Of a DNA stretch of 64,000 bases, positions 61,690 through 64,000 are shown piece after piece. The notes beneath the pieces are model-generated. The model made no database searches. It was not told the origin of the DNA and was given only the letters and a program-made list of their open reading frames with translations. The translations under genes were made by a program, and so were the position numbers. Location: the NCBI GenBank assembly GCA_024291935.2, contig CM044305.1, forward strand, positions 92,620,397 to 92,684,396, given 5' to 3'. How positions within the stretch are numbered: position 1 is the first letter of the stretch; every line of letters starts with the position of its first letter. The stretch is from Okapia johnstoni (Eukaryota; Chordata; Mammalia; Artiodactyla; Giraffidae).

Positions 61690-61905
61690 TATTGTGGTGG
61701 CTCAGATGGTAAAGCATCTGCCTGCAGTGCAGGAGACCTGGGTTTGATCCCTGGGTAGGGAAGATCCCCTGGAGAAGGAAATGGCAAACCACTCTGGTAT
61801 CCTTGCCTGGAAAATCCTGTGGACAGAGGAGCCTGGTGGGCTGCAGTCCATGGGGTCGCAAAGAGTCGAGCATAAGTGAGCAACTAACACTTTCACTTTC
61901 GTAGG
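61690..61905 (+). repeat. Bov-tA SINE
   Basis: 'tgtggtggctcagatggtaa' to 'gtgagcaactaacactttc'. Open frames on the minus strand at this place are SINE-derived. Confidence 0.93.
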
Positions 61906-61961
61906 AGGTTACTAACTGAAGTGCTTGGCATTACGTTTTTCATCATCTTTTGTTTGCCTTT

Positions 61962-62571
61962 ATTTTTATTTTTTTTTAACCAACATTCTCTCTTTTTTTT
62001 TAAATAAATTTATTTATTTTAGTTGGGGGCTAATTACTTTACAATATTGTAGTGGTTTTTGCCATACATTAACATGAATCAGCCATGGGTTTACATGAGT
62101 TCTCCATCCTGAACCCCCCTCCCACCTCCCTCCCCATGCCATCCCTCTGGGTCATCCCATTGCCCCAGCCCTGAGCATTTGTCTCATGCATCGAACATGG
62201 AATGGTGTTCTGTTTCACAAATGATAATATACATGTTTCAATGCTATTGTCCCAGAACGTCCCACCCTCACCTTCTCCCTCAGAGTCCATAAGACTGTTC
62301 TATGCATCTGTGTCTCTTATTCTGTCTCGCATATAGGGTTATCATTACCATCTTTCAAATTCCGTATACATGCATTAGTATACTGTATTAGTAGACGAAT
62401 GGATAAGGAAGCTGTGGTACATATACACAATGGAATATTACTCAGCCATTAAAAAAAATACATTTGAATCGGTTCTGTTGAGATGGATGAAACTGGAGCC
62501 CATTATACAGAGTGAAGTAAGCCAGAAAGAAAAACACCAATACAGTATACTAATGCATATATATGGAATTG
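61962..62571. mobile_element. Ruminant L1 3' end with 5' inversion (twin priming)
   Basis: 61962-62391 is the L1 3' end in antisense, with its poly(A) tail represented as T runs at the left. 62392-62571 continues the same element but in sense orientation ('gtggtacatatacacaatgg', 'cagccattaaaaaaaat', 'gatgaaactggagcccatt'). About 20 bp are shared at the switch ('aatacagtatactaatgca' and its complement). The whole is bounded by 'tgtttgccttt' at 61951-61961 and 62572-62582. Confidence 0.92.
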
Positions 62572-62589
62572 TGTTTGCCTTTGAAAGTA

Positions 62590-62780
62590 TGTTAGATAGC
62601 TCAGCTGGTAAAGAATCTTCCTGCAATGCAGGAGACCCTGGTTTGATTCCTGGGTCAGGAAGATCCCCTGGAGAAGGGAACGGCTACCCACTCGAGTATT
62701 CTGGCCTGGAGAATTTCATGGATTGTATAGTCCATGGGGTCACAAAGAGTCAAACACGACTGAGCGACTTTCACTAGATG
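62590..62780 (+). repeat. Bov-tA SINE
   Basis: 'gatagctcagctggtaaag' to 'aacacgactgagcgacttt'. Directly right of the inverted L1. Confidence 0.93.
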
Positions 62781-63358
62781 TAAATAGTCTACTCTCTGTT
62801 GACTTCTGTTTGGTGATTTTCTAATGTGTATATTCTGTAGAAACAGCCTTGTGGAAAGAGGGGGACCCCTTCCTGAAGGACTTCTCTTTGGCAGTTAACA
62901 AATTAAGATATCCATTCTTGAAATTTATGTTGGAAGTTGTTTTTGTTTGTTTTTTGACCTGTTAGATTGACAGTAACTTTTTTTTTTTGTTAATGTCAGT
63001 ACTTTAATCTTGTGAGGGTAGAGTGAAACTGATTCCCTCATTGCTGTATGAGGTAGAGCTGTATGCACTGATATAGTGTTGTGTATATCTAGAGATGGTC
63101 TACGTTGAATAGTATTCCTCTGAATGGGTATACCATGATTACCCTAGAGACCTAAGTTCATACTAATTTAAAATACGTTTTGGGGGTCATTTACATTTTA
63201 TAAAATGTAAGTATGAGTAAACAAACATGACAGACAAACTGTTTAGCTTTACTAGTTACCAGAGATATACACATTAAATTAGTGGCCATTTTTACCTATT
63301 CAGTTAACAAGAACAAAATTGTTAATGAAAAATTGTTACTGCTGGTAATGATCTACTA
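62781..63358. other. SLC9A6 intron 6, nothing recognised
   Basis: No gene or named repeat. Exon 7 of SLC9A6 is not in the window. Confidence 0.45.
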
Positions 63359-63359
63359 T

Positions 63360-63600
63360 AGTCATTCTTAACTGGGGACAGTTTTGCACCATTACCACTC
63401 CCCAACCAGGGGATATTTAGCAATGTCTAGGGACATTTTGGTTATCAAAAATAGGAGGACGTTGCTGTTGGCATCTAGTGAGTAGAAGCCAAGGGTGCTG
63501 TTAAATAAATAATCCTTCAATACACAGGACAGCACCCACTACCCAACAAATAATTACCTGGCCCCGAATGTCAGTAATGTCAGGATTGAGAAACCCTGAT
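63360..63600 (+). repeat. MER5A DNA transposon
   Basis: 'agtcattcttaactggggac', 'ggatatttagcaatgtctag', 'cacaggacagcacccactac' and 'aggattgagaaaccctgat' follow MER5A (hAT-Charlie) end to end. Confidence 0.92.
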
Positions 63601-64000
63601 GTCGTTTTAAAACTATATCACTTGTACATTGTTGTTGATGTTGAAATTGGTATTACCTGCTCTTTGGTATTTTATCTTTTGTCATTTATGATAATAAATT
63701 AATACATGTTTTTAACAAAAATTTAAAGTATTTGACTTAGTAGAAAATTCCTGAAATTTCAGCTCTCAGAAATAACCACTTATTAAGGTTTTCATGCAGA
63801 TTTTTTCCATTAGGATATTAGCGTACATATAAATAATATTAATTTTTAAACAAAAAGAGGCATAGCACTATACATACTTTTCTGTAACTTCCTTCTTTCA
63901 CTTCGAAATTGTACTACATTAATACCTACTTTATCCCATTGTATGGATGCACTACCAATGTACCTCTGCAGTTCCCCTGTTGATTAATATTTAGAGTTTT
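63601..64000. other. SLC9A6 intron 6 to window end, unclassified
   Basis: AT-rich sequence with the feel of an old interspersed repeat. Nothing assigned. Confidence 0.35.

Overview
This is vertebrate nuclear DNA from a pecoran ruminant, most probably a bovid. The evidence is the repeat content: BovB (RTE) LINEs, Bov-tA and BOV-A2 SINEs, ruminant L1 3' ends and cetartiodactyl CHR-type tRNA SINEs, on a background of older mammalian repeats (MIR, L2, MER5A, MER20, MER1B, L1M). Two genes can be recognised by protein similarity: MMGT1 (EMC5) on the minus strand and SLC9A6 (NHE6) on the plus strand. In human these genes are neighbours on Xq26.3, so the window is most simply a piece of the ruminant X chromosome. 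There is no prokaryotic content, operon or CRISPR array, and I find no convincing new biological system.

Layout. 1-7.9 kb is intergenic: L1 and BovB relics and a strongly diverged tandem repeat of about 40 bp (6.06-7.26 kb). A G-rich tract at 7.90-8.01 kb is followed by about 12 kb of AT-rich sequence with L1 and SINE remnants. 18.7-23.15 kb holds MMGT1 exons 4, 3 and 2 (minus strand). A CpG island at 26.94-27.3 kb, with a palindromic CRE, is the likely MMGT1 promoter, but coding exon 1 was not found. 27.64-30.79 kb is a near full-length, frameshifted BovB LINE. 30.8-46 kb is intergenic and packed with nested repeats: an L1 inserted in a SINE, a second BovB fragment, an antisense L1 5' half with a tandem-repeat 5'UTR, and many SINEs. 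The SLC9A6 CpG island and exon 1 lie at 46.3-46.93 kb, intron 1 runs to 55.86 kb, and exons 2-6 lie between 55.86 and 60.18 kb. The remaining SLC9A6 exons are beyond the right edge.

Gene function. SLC9A6 encodes an endosomal Na+(K+)/H+ exchanger. MMGT1/EMC5 is a subunit of the ER membrane protein complex. They are neighbours, not a functional unit.

The most useful observations are: (i) MMGT1 exons 3 and 4 carry many single-base indels while their splice sites and exon 2 are intact, which looks like uncorrected long-read consensus in a filled gap of roughly 8-21 kb rather than a pseudogene; (ii) SLC9A6 intron 1 has a GC-AG type donor; (iii) the alternative 5' splice site inside SLC9A6 exon 2, which removes exactly 32 codons, is present; (iv) the upstream SLC9A6 start codon is put out of frame by one extra G; (v) the start of SLC9A6 exon 6 lacks a recognisable acceptor; (vi) a ruminant L1 at 62 kb shows a textbook 5' inversion (twin priming) with target-site duplications.
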